The notes under the pieces: generated by a model | What the model saw: the letters and a program-made list of their open reading frames with translations, nothing else | Database searches by the model: none | What the model was told of the DNA's origin: nothing | Part shown: positions 44,384 through 51,454 of the stretch, in pieces | How the letters are laid out: every line of letters starts with the position of its first letter | Position numbering within the stretch: position 1 is the stretch's first letter | Made by a program: the position numbers and the translations under genes | Source of the DNA: Candidatus Hydrogenedentota bacterium | GTDB taxonomy: Bacteria; Hydrogenedentota; Hydrogenedentia; Hydrogenedentales; JAEUWI01 | NCBI GenBank assembly: GCA_016791475.1 | Contig: JAEUWI010000036.1 | Span: forward strand, 17,919-81,918 | Direction: 5' to 3' | Length of the DNA stretch: 64,000 nt

Positions 44384-45233
44384 GTCCCCTGACCCATTCG
44401 CCGGAACCGCCAACATGCCCGAATCCTGCTTCTGCCGCTCCTGGCCCCCGGAACAGAGCCCCCAGGCTCACCTGGTCATCGTTCACGGCTACGCCGAGCA
44501 CAGCGGTCGCTATGAAGCCCTCGCCCGCGAGTTAAACGATGCGGGCCTGCACGTCCACGCATGCGACCTGCGAGGTCATGGTGAAACCCCCGGCAAACGC
44601 GGACAGATCAAGGACTTTACAACGCTCGTCGCGGACCTGCGCCATTTCGTTGATCAAACACGTGAAAGGGTCGGTGGAAAGCCCCTGTTCATCCTCGGCC
44701 ACAGCATGGGCGGCCTGCTCACCGCGCACTACCTGGCCGGGGAGCCAATCGGAATTTGTGGCGCGATCTTTTCAAGCCCCCTGATGGCCATTCCGGATCA
44801 TGTCGCGCCACTCCTGCTGCGAATGTCCGGGCTCTTGAGCAGGGTAGCACCGGGACTCCCGGTAGACCGAATCGAAAGCAAGGGCATCGCCAGGGATCCG
44901 GAAGTCGTCCGGGCTTACGACACCGATCCCCACGTCTACCATGGCCCAATTCGCGCCCGAACCGGGGCGGAGCTCGCCCACGCCATCCAGGCCCTGCCCG
45001 ACATAGTGCCCAGGATTACCACCCCCTTCCTCGTCTTCCACGGCACCGCCGATACCATCGCCCCGCCGTCGGGAATCCAGTTGCTCATCGAACGCGCCGG
45101 CAGTACCGACAAGACCCGTTTTTGGGTTGAAGGCGGATATCATGAATTGCTGAACGACACCGGCCGCGGGGAAGTCATTCAGAAGGTACTGGCCTGGATC
45201 GGCCGACATCACGCGTCGAGTGGCGGTCATTGA
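44382..45233 (+). CDS. Alpha/beta hydrolase, monoacylglycerol lipase-like
   Basis: A 283-residue serine hydrolase. [20 protein letters not shown] is the oxyanion region, [16 protein letters not shown] carries the nucleophile elbow GHSMG, and the later [14 protein letters not shown] and GGYHELLND supply the Asp and His. This order and the HGxxEHSxRY sequence match monoacylglycerol lipases and lysophospholipases. No signal peptide is seen. Start is uncertain: ATG 44382 lies at the end of the nonamer array and ATG 44415 begins 11 codons later; neither has a clear Shine-Dalgarno. Confidence 0.9.
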   Translation: MSPDPFAGTANMPESCFCRSWPPEQSPQAHLVIVHGYAEHSGRYEALARELNDAGLHVHACDLRGHGETPGKRGQIKDFTTLVADLRHFVDQTRERVGGKPLFILGHSMGGLLTAHYLAGEPIGICGAIFSSPLMAIPDHVAPLLLRMSGLLSRVAPGLPVDRIESKGIARDPEVVRAYDTDPHVYHGPIRARTGAELAHAIQALPDIVPRITTPFLVFHGTADTIAPPSGIQLLIERAGSTDKTRFWVEGGYHELLNDTGRGEVIQKVLAWIGRHHASSGGH

Positions 45234-45360
45234 GCCAGACTGAAAACGCCCAGAACCTGCCCGCGGGTGGCGGCGCAAAGGAGCATGGAGTGCCGACGCA
45301 ATCCCCTTCGTCATGCGTTCATTCGCGCACTGCACACCAAACAATCCCGCACAAACAAAT

Positions 45361-45392
45361 CGGCCCCCGCGCTCTGCGGAACGCGGGGGCCG
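45361..45392. terminator. Strong bidirectional hairpin
   Basis: CGGCCCCCGCG and CGCGGGGGCCG form a perfect 11-bp GC stem with a ten-base loop between the convergent hydrolase and surface-protein genes. Tails are TATTGTTAATC on the plus strand and ATTTGTTTGTG on the minus strand, T-rich on both sides. Confidence 0.8.
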
Positions 45393-45409
45393 TATTGTTA
45401 ATCATACCG

Positions 45410-48043
45410 TCATCGCACGACGCGGGCGCGACCGCTCCAGACCAACAACGCCAGCAGGCCCAGCGCGACAACTAAATCGCCCGCCCAGAAGGTGCCGACG
45501 CCTTGGCCCGGCGCGCAGGAAGCGCCATTCGGATCCTTGCCCGCCTCGGGGGTCAGCGGGGCGAAGAGGGACAGATTCACCGCCTCGCCCTGGAGGGTGG
45601 CGCCACCCACGGTCACATTCTGAATGGAGGCCGAGCTCCAAGTTCCCTCGCCCACTTCCAGATCGAAGCCACCGTTGCCATCCGGCGCCGCCGTCGTCGG
45701 GAAGCGCACGAAGGACGCCGTTTCCGCGTCGGGAATGTCGACACCGGTGAGGCTGAACCGTACCGGACGCGCCGCCAGTCGGCTCGCGGCGATGGGCGCG
45801 AAGGAATCGCCGCCATTGCCGCTTACCACCAGCGTCACATCAAAGAAAGGCCCGTCGTCCGCAACGCCGGCGGGCGCGGCCGGAATCGCGCCTGCCTCTG
45901 AAGGGTTAAATATGTTCCCCAGGCTCTCGCCAAAGGCAACCGTCAGGATGCCCTGCTCCTCACAATCCAGCAAAGCCCGCTCCACGGAAACCGTAAGCAC
46001 CTGGGCGCTGTTCTCGGGATTGCGCACCCGCACTTCCACACGCTCGTCCGAGGCGCCGTCGCAATCGCCAAACCAGGTGGTCATGGTCGTCGTGCCGTCG
46101 CTGCCGGGGGCCTGCGTGTCGGTCGTCCAGATATCACTCTCCACCGCCAGGCTGGTGAAGGGCTGATCCACGAGGCCATCCTGATCCGCATCGGGGGCGG
46201 TGGCCACAGTCAGCGCAAACTGCTGCGAAAGGGTGCTGCCGGTCTCCACCACTTCAGCAACGGCGTCAACCGTATACTCGCCCGCCGTCAGGAAAAACAC
46301 CACGGGGTAGCCCGCGGCCCGGTTCTCGGAAAGCTGCGAGGCGCCGTCCACCGTGTAGGTAACGCGGGTCGTGCCGACCGTGCAATCCGCGTCGTCGCCG
46401 AAGAACGTGGACGCGGAAAACAACACGCGCTGCTGCCCCGCGCCCTCGGGTATGAAGATGGTATCGCCCGCCGGCTGGCTGACCGTGAATTCCGTCAGGG
46501 GGCACACGGCGGAACCGCCCTCGCACGCCGGACCACCCACGACCACCGTGCGTGTCGCCACGGAAAGCTGGCCCAGGCTGTCTTCGGCAAGATAGGTGAT
46601 CTCATAGGACCCGGCCTCGGTCGTGTTCACCACCGTCTCCGCGTCACTCGTAACCTCCACCACACCCTCACAGGCATCGATGGCGGTGGCGCCGGGATCG
46701 GTCCACGCGGTACCGCAGTCGATCTCAACCAGCGCACTGCCCACAAGGTGAATCTCCGGCGCATCCGTATCCGCCACAAGCACGTCGCGGGTCACAATCG
46801 AGACTCGCCCACCCTGATCCGTCGCCTGATAGGTCACGGAATAGGTGCCGGGTACCGACGGGTTAACCGTATTGGTCACAACGGAAACCGTGGCCACTTC
46901 GCCATCACAGGCGTCCACGGCGGTCGCCCCCGGTTCTTCATAGGGCGTGCCGCACTCCAGCGGGAAAGGCGATGCGCCCAGTAGCGTGATCTCCGGACCT
47001 TCGGTGTCTTCCACAATCACCGTCCGCGTGGCCGTGTCGGAATGGCCCGAAGCGTCCGTGGCCCGATAGGTCACCGTGTACGTCCCCGGCTGGGTCAGAT
47101 CCATCTCCGTCTCCATAACCACAGACAGTGTACCATCGCAGACATCCGTCGCGGTTGCGCCAAGATCGAGGAACGGCGCGCCGCAGGACTGATTCACCGT
47201 CGCCGGGCCCACCAGGGTAACGTTGGGCGGGGTGTTGTCGGATACCGTGACGGTGCGCACCACCTGGGCCGCGCTGTTCCCGTCGCTGTCGATGACGTTG
47301 TAGGTCAACACATAGACGCCCGCATCATGGATATTTACCGAGCCAAGCTTGATTACACTATCGGTCAGGTCGCCGTCTTCGGTATCCTGCGCCGTAACAC
47401 CGGGATCCGTAAACGCGGTACCGCATTCCATGGAGACATTGGCCAGACCGAGCAGCGTGATGACCGGCGCACCCGTCTCGCCTTCGCCTTCGCCTTCGCC
47501 TTCGCCTTCGCCTTCCCCTTCGCCTTCCCCTTCCCCTTCGCCTTCTCCCTCACCTTCGCCTTCCCCTTCACCTTCACCCTCACCACCCGCCTCGATGCAA
47601 ACACTGGTCTCTACGACGCCGCCCGCCACTTCGCCATTGTCTTCCCGATACAGCACGTTACCGCTGATCGCTTCGCTGCCGGACGCGCCTTCCGGGACGG
47701 CAAGGGTATAGGTGAAGGTCGCGGGAAATGTCGGTATCTCGACCCAGCCGAATTCGATTGTACCCGTCGAGCCGATTTCCGATTCCAGGCGAGGCTCGGC
47801 GGTCAGCGTTGAACCCTGATAGGTCCAGCCCTCGGGAATCGTCTCGCGCAGACCAAGCGCGGAGATTTCCTCTTCGCAGGCGCTCTCTATGGTTACGGTC
47901 ACGTCCACATCGGCGCCGGCGATGGCGCAACCCGACACGGTTCGCTGGATGGAAAGACAGGCGGTCTGAGCCTGCGCCGTTCCCACGGCAATGCCAGCCA
48001 GCAGGAGAAGGAGGAACAATTTGCGGATCTGGCCTGATTTCAT
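45410..48043 (-). CDS. Secreted surface protein: Gly-Glu linker, four DUF5011-type Ig repeats, C-terminal Cys-TM-Arg tail
   Basis: An 877-residue exported protein. ATG 48043 has GAGG upstream and begins a signal peptide ending GTAQAQ. Residues about 25-150 form a DUF11/CARDB-like beta-sandwich. A Gly-Glu linker covers about 152-188, the longest of the three such proteins here. Four Ig-like DUF5011-type repeats follow, each starting xITLLG or xIHLVG, with ECGTxFxDPGVTAxD and YxVTYxATDxxG. A further beta-rich region holds DADQDGLVD. The C-terminus is SCAPGQGVGTFWAGDL, then a hydrophobic helix and RARVVR. This gives the same Cys, helix, basic end plan as the giant protein at 1720. Likely anchored at the cell surface. 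Confidence 0.88.
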   Translation of the reverse strand: MKSGQIRKLFLLLLLAGIAVGTAQAQTACLSIQRTVSGCAIAGADVDVTVTIESACEEEISALGLRETIPEGWTYQGSTLTAEPRLESEIGSTGTIEFGWVEIPTFPATFTYTLAVPEGASGSEAISGNVLYREDNGEVAGGVVETSVCIEAGGEGEGEGEGEGEGEGEGEGEGEGEGEGEGEGEGEGETGAPVITLLGLANVSMECGTAFTDPGVTAQDTEDGDLTDSVIKLGSVNIHDAGVYVLTYNVIDSDGNSAAQVVRTVTVSDNTPPNVTLVGPATVNQSCGAPFLDLGATATDVCDGTLSVVMETEMDLTQPGTYTVTYRATDASGHSDTATRTVIVEDTEGPEITLLGASPFPLECGTPYEEPGATAVDACDGEVATVSVVTNTVNPSVPGTYSVTYQATDQGGRVSIVTRDVLVADTDAPEIHLVGSALVEIDCGTAWTDPGATAIDACEGVVEVTSDAETVVNTTEAGSYEITYLAEDSLGQLSVATRTVVVGGPACEGGSAVCPLTEFTVSQPAGDTIFIPEGAGQQRVLFSASTFFGDDADCTVGTTRVTYTVDGASQLSENRAAGYPVVFFLTAGEYTVDAVAEVVETGSTLSQQFALTVATAPDADQDGLVDQPFTSLAVESDIWTTDTQAPGSDGTTTMTTWFGDCDGASDERVEVRVRNPENSAQVLTVSVERALLDCEEQGILTVAFGESLGNIFNPSEAGAIPAAPAGVADDGPFFDVTLVVSGNGGDSFAPIAASRLAARPVRFSLTGVDIPDAETASFVRFPTTAAPDGNGGFDLEVGEGTWSSASIQNVTVGGATLQGEAVNLSLFAPLTPEAGKDPNGASCAPGQGVGTFWAGDLVVALGLLALLVWSGRARVVR
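47478..47587 (-). repeat. Hexanucleotide repeat encoding a long Gly-Glu linker
   Basis: On the minus strand (GGCGAA/GGGGAA/GGTGAG)n encodes about 18 Gly-Glu pairs, the longest uninterrupted Gly-Glu tract in the window. Mixed synonymous codons are present, with a more uniform block of GGCGAA at one end that could be slippage-prone. Confidence 0.9.
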
Positions 48044-48378
48044 GCGTGTACTACCTCGCGTTGCATGCCCTGCTGGACCGTACCCCAATTCAAGCCCCAC
48101 GGGGACTTTGATTTTAAAGGGGAACGTGGCGGAAGTCAATGCGGCTGTCAGCCAGGGGGAAAAGCCATCTTTCAGCGTTCTTGAGTTTTTCCGCCAATTG
48201 ATCGCCCAACCGGGAGCGCGGGTCTTCCCAAGCGCGTTCGTGCGACAGAGTCGCAAGAAAATCATGGACTGGAAGGTCCGTATTCCCGTCGAGCAACGAA
48301 TTCACAAGCTGTCAGACTATACCCGTCTGTGGCAAAAACCTGACGCAAAAGGGAACCCGGTCCTTCCCGACAATAGCA
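48044..48378. other. Gap upstream of the surface protein
   Basis: This interval is upstream of the gene at 48043 and should carry its promoter. I see no supported gene. Two overlapping small reading frames exist, but they lack conserved sequence or ribosome sites. Confidence 0.4.
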
Positions 48379-48407
48379 AAGCGCCCTCGTCCAGGACGAG
48401 AGCGCTT
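48379..48407 (-). terminator. Hairpin after the TPR protein gene
   Basis: AAGCGC and CTCGT pair with ACGAG and GCGCTT, giving a bulged stem of 11 bp, 27 nt after the stop of the gene at 48434. On the minus strand the tail is TTTGCTATTGT. Confidence 0.6.
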
Positions 48408-48433
48408 GATAATTTCGCTTGTCTTGTACCGGC

Positions 48434-49306
48434 CTATTGTGCGGCGGGAGCCTCGGGGGCCGGAGCGGTCTCGGGGGCCGGAGCGGTCTCGGGGACCGGA
48501 GCGGCCTCGGGAGCCGGAGCAGCCTCGGGCGCCGGAGCAGCCTCGGGTGCCGGAGCGGCCTCGGGAGCCGCAGCAGACTCGGGGGCCGCGGCAGGCGCGG
48601 CGGCGGCTGCCGGAGCAGTCTCGGCCGGGAAGAGATCCGGATGCTCCGACTTCAAGCGGGAAAGCGCCTGATCCGCACTTGTTGCAAAAGTCGAATCGGG
48701 AAAAATCTCTTTTTGCTTGTTGTAGGAGGCAATCGCCTCGGGTAGCTTGCCCAGTTCCTCCTGGATACGGGCCATGTTCAGGGGCTGGCGACGTCCCGTA
48801 AAGGTATCGTCCCAGGATTCAAACACTTTGGTGTAACCCGCCAGCGCCTCCTCCAGCTTGCCCTCGTTCTCATCCAGGAAGGCCAGCGCTTCCGCCGCCT
48901 GGGGCGCATAGTCGGAATCCCCATGGTCGTTTACGACTTTACCCAGCGCCTCGCGGGCCTTGTCATAGGCCTTGGCCTCGATATGCGCCTCGCCGGAAAG
49001 ATAGAGCGCTTCCACACTCCACCGATTGCCCGCCGCGGCCACCGCCTGCAGAGCCTCGGCCCGCGCGGCGGCGTCTTCTTCGTCCAGCGCATCGGCATAG
49101 GCCGTCATGGCGTGACGATCTTTGACGGAGGCGTTCAGACTGTAGATACCACCCGCCAACGCGCACAGCACCACAAACGCGATACCGCCGATTACCGTCT
49201 TGGGGTTCTCCTTGATATAGTCCAGCAACTGCTGCCAGTCGCCCTGCGTTTCAGCTTCACCTGCAACGCCGTGGGCGACGGCGGACTTCGATTCGTTCTC
49301 AGCCAT
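48434..49306 (-). CDS. TPR-containing membrane protein, YfgM-like
   Basis: A 290-residue single-pass membrane protein. A cytoplasmic N-terminus (DWQQLLDYIKENPKTVIGG) leads into one helix (IAFVVLCALAGGIYSL). The periplasmic part has TPR-like helices: SVEALYLSGEAHIEAKAYDK, SDYAPQAAEALAFLDENEGK and LNMARIQEELGKLPEAIASY. YfgM/BamD-like tetratricopeptide proteins act as periplasmic chaperones or scaffolds. The C-terminal 75 residues are a low-complexity Ala-Pro-Glu tail encoded by an 18-nt DNA repeat. The first helix topology is the same as YfgM. It is followed by two lipoprotein genes on the same strand. Confidence 0.8.
   Translation of the reverse strand: MAENESKSAVAHGVAGEAETQGDWQQLLDYIKENPKTVIGGIAFVVLCALAGGIYSLNASVKDRHAMTAYADALDEEDAAARAEALQAVAAAGNRWSVEALYLSGEAHIEAKAYDKAREALGKVVNDHGDSDYAPQAAEALAFLDENEGKLEEALAGYTKVFESWDDTFTGRRQPLNMARIQEELGKLPEAIASYNKQKEIFPDSTFATSADQALSRLKSEHPDLFPAETAPAAAAAPAAAPESAAAPEAAPAPEAAPAPEAAPAPEAAPVPETAPAPETAPAPEAPAAQ
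48449..48590 (-). repeat. 18-nt tandem repeat encoding an Ala-Pro-Glu tail
   Basis: About seven and a half copies of an 18-nt unit, on the plus strand GGAGCCGGAGCAGCCTCG and variants, encode (E-A-A-P-A-P)n on the minus strand. Copies differ at one to three bases. The repeat lies wholly inside the C-terminal coding region of the TPR protein. Confidence 0.85.
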
Positions 49307-49382
49307 GAATGCTCTCTTTCCAAAAACGGGTCATGCAATGCCTCCCCGGAGCCGGGGAGGAGGAAGGGTCAAAACGGGTATT

Positions 49383-49847
49383 TTAACTGATAGCGCCCCA
49401 CTCTACAATTTTCCACCCCGCGTCCGTACGCTGGAGGTAGACCGCCACCTGCCCCTGAAGGGTCACCGGCGGCGTCTGGGAGTTGTCCGGCTGTCCCAGC
49501 GTCCCAAAGGCCTCCACCACCCGGGCGCGATCACCCTGAATCAATATGCTGGAGGCCGACCGGTTAATCTGAATGGAACGGTAATTGTTCATAACCTGAT
49601 TGAGGTACTTCCGGATACCCTCCGCGTCCCGGCCTTCTTCGTCGAGATAGTCGGCGGATACGTGCCGCATGATCTTGCCGACTTTCTTCGTCTCCATCCC
49701 GAGATGCACATCATTTAAGATTTTCGTGATCTGCGCTTCATCGGATGCTTTGCCGCCCAGACCGGGAATGTCCAGATTCACGCCACCGCCGGCGCAACCG
49801 GACAGCAGGCCCAGGACAAACAGCATGGGGAGCATCGCGGACTTCAT
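49383..49847 (-). CDS. Lipoprotein with NTF2/SnoaL-like domain
   Basis: A 154-residue lipoprotein. The signal MLPMLFVLGLLSGCAG has a lipobox LLSGC with Cys near residue 18. The body has one-domain features of NTF2/SnoaL-like folds: ASDEAQITKILNDVHLGME, YLNQVMNNYRSIQINRSA and VAVYLQRTDAGWKIVEWG at the end. The closing WKIVEWG resembles SnoaL-like proteins. It would be acylated after LspA cleavage and held in a membrane. It overlaps the next gene on the same strand by four bases, so the lipoprotein genes are coupled. Function unknown. Confidence 0.8.
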   Translation of the reverse strand: MKSAMLPMLFVLGLLSGCAGGGVNLDIPGLGGKASDEAQITKILNDVHLGMETKKVGKIMRHVSADYLDEEGRDAEGIRKYLNQVMNNYRSIQINRSASSILIQGDRARVVEAFGTLGQPDNSQTPPVTLQGQVAVYLQRTDAGWKIVEWGAIS

Positions 49848-50245
49848 TGCGCCGCTTCCTCGGCGGGAAGATAATTCAGGATAAGTTCATTGCTCCGGCC
49901 CACACCCACCCGGCGGGACTCCACATTAAGGCGCTTGCCGGGCTTGGTGAAGAACAACAACACGCTGTCTTCCGACTGGGTCGTGGACACCAGGGTCCAG
50001 TTGTCCAGCGGGGCATTGGTGATATAGAACTGGGCGAGCTCGTTCACGGTGCTCTTCGAGTAGTACACCATCTTGCCGATCTTGACGCTTCGCGAGTCGT
50101 ACACGAAGGAACGTACCGTATCCTCCCGGAGACCATCGGGCAGGGGAATCTCGTTGAATCGCTTGTGGGGGGAAGGCACAAGGCCCGCGGTCGTCTCGGC
50201 GGGCGGCGTGTAACTGCCTTTCTCGCTCTCGCTCAGAAGCTTCAC
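49844..50245 (-). CDS. Lipoprotein body, apparently separated from its signal peptide by a frameshift
   Basis: A 133-residue reading frame beginning GTG (VKLLSESEKGSYTPP) without an export signal. It has RFNEIPLPDGLREDTVRSFV, LAQFYITNAPLDNWTLVST and EDSVLLFFTKPGKRLNVESR, an organisation I do not recognise by family. The GTG overlaps the TGA of the reading frame at 50242-50334, which encodes a lipoprotein signal and lipobox but only 13 residues beyond the Cys. The natural reading is one lipoprotein of about 160 residues split by a single-base deletion near 50240-50260. A real coupled pair is possible but would leave a signal-only product. It ends overlapping the downstream lipoprotein start. 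Confidence 0.6.
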   Translation of the reverse strand: MKLLSESEKGSYTPPAETTAGLVPSPHKRFNEIPLPDGLREDTVRSFVYDSRSVKIGKMVYYSKSTVNELAQFYITNAPLDNWTLVSTTQSEDSVLLFFTKPGKRLNVESRRVGVGRSNELILNYLPAEEAAQ

Positions 50246-50334
50246 GGGCGGTTGCTCGTTGCTTTAAAGGGCGTGGATTCACAGCCCGCAAGCACAACGC
50301 CAACGGCCAGAATCAAGGAATTTGTGTACTTCAT
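50242..50334 (-). CDS. Lipoprotein signal peptide fragment
   Basis: ATG 50334 (or 50340) starts MKYTNSLILAVGVVLAGC, a type II signal with lipobox LAGC, followed by only ESTPFKATSNRP and TGA. See the entry at 49844 for the likely continuation in the next frame. Confidence 0.6.
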   Translation of the reverse strand: MKYTNSLILAVGVVLAGCESTPFKATSNRP

Positions 50335-50496
50335 GTTCATGTTCAACCCCAGATGCCGACCCGAACACCGTGATGTCCCTTGAGAACAAATCAGGCGCGA
50401 ATAGGCACAATTCCGGAAAATAACCCAGGACCAACAGCTTAACACAGTAAAAAGTATGGATACCAGCCCGATTCAGCCTGCACAAGCCGGACCAAA

Positions 50497-51408
50497 TCAC
50501 TCGTTCGGAATGGAACCCGAACCAAAAGCGCCCGAACTGGGATCGGCGCTGCCGCCCGGCTTCAGCTCGTTGCTGGTATTTAATACCCAGTCATACTCAA
50601 AGTATTTCACCGCCACCTCCTCGGTCGCCGCCTGGAGGAGCGCCCCTTTCAAAACAGGATCCTCGACCCGCTCGTGAAGCCATTGCAGGTAGCCGCCGAC
50701 CCCGTCCCAGTCCTTGCCATACCACTGGAGTATCCGGCTGAGCCGGATCTCCTTCTTTTCCGCGTCAAAGAACACGTGCTTCGGGTCGTTGGCGAAAAGA
50801 CGGGACTGATCGTCGAGCTGGGCGTCAAGCCGACTCCCTTCGTACGCCTCGGGACGTATCGCGGGGCAACTCAAGGCCGCGCAGACCAGCGCCACGTGAA
50901 TGCGCGGATCGCCGAAGGGTTCCCGGATTTTCTTGTGCTCGATAGCGTTCAGACTAAGCGTTTCATTGGCGAAAATGTACTCGGGGATGTCAAAAAAGCC
51001 TTTCTTGCTGGTCGGATCGGTGTAGTTATTCACCGAATCGCGAATCTCGTGGCGGATCACGCCGCTGATCACGAAAGCGTTGTAGGCGTTGCACAGCAGG
51101 GCGAGTCGCTCGTTGTCTGTGGCCAATTTGTCCGGCTGGGCCGCGCCCAATTGCTTCAGGTAGGTGCGGAAAGCCTGATCCTTCGCGATGCCGTCGTAGT
51201 CCACCAGGCCATTCGCCACGTAAGCCTTCAGCGCGTAGTCCCAGAGAGCATGGTCCACCCCCGACGCATCCGGCACCGGTGTGGGGCCCGCCGTCGCGCC
51301 GATGTGGTCAAAAGCGCGCACCGCCACGAACAGCGGCACAATAAAGGACACGGCGGCAACCCAGAAGAAGGGGCCATAATAGGATTTTTCAGATTTTGGG
51401 GAGGTCAT
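50497..51408 (-). CDS. DUF547 domain-containing membrane-anchored protein
   Basis: A 303-residue protein with one N-terminal helix (FFWVAAVSFIVPLFVAVRAF). The DUF547 core is recognised from GLVDYDGIAKD, LALLCNAYNAFVISGVIRHE and IHVALVCAALSCPAIRPEAY, followed by FVFFDAEKKEIRLSRI-like strands and WYGKDW. DUF547 proteins occur widely in bacteria without an agreed function. The conserved Asn-Ala-Tyr-Asn and Cys residues suggest a catalytic pocket resembling transglutaminase-like folds. It is downstream of the flavin/iron-sulphur oxidoreductase on the same strand, separated only by the heptamer array at 51424-51454, so the two may be linked. Confidence 0.85.
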   Translation of the reverse strand: MTSPKSEKSYYGPFFWVAAVSFIVPLFVAVRAFDHIGATAGPTPVPDASGVDHALWDYALKAYVANGLVDYDGIAKDQAFRTYLKQLGAAQPDKLATDNERLALLCNAYNAFVISGVIRHEIRDSVNNYTDPTSKKGFFDIPEYIFANETLSLNAIEHKKIREPFGDPRIHVALVCAALSCPAIRPEAYEGSRLDAQLDDQSRLFANDPKHVFFDAEKKEIRLSRILQWYGKDWDGVGGYLQWLHERVEDPVLKGALLQAATEEVAVKYFEYDWVLNTSNELKPGGSADPSSGAFGSGSIPNE

Positions 51409-51423
51409 GGGTCACCTTCAGGC

Positions 51424-51454
51424 ATTCGTAATTCTTAATTCGTAATTCGTAATT
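51424..51454. repeat. Heptamer array (ATTCGTA)n
   Basis: About four and a half copies of ATTCGTA or ATTCTTA in a row. The array begins directly after the oxidoreductase stop codon on the minus strand. No inverted partner lies nearby. Confidence 0.8.

Noticed and set aside
48114..48305. A 63-residue minus-strand reading frame upstream of the surface protein
   Set aside because: No conserved sequence, no ribosome site, and it lies where a promoter is expected.
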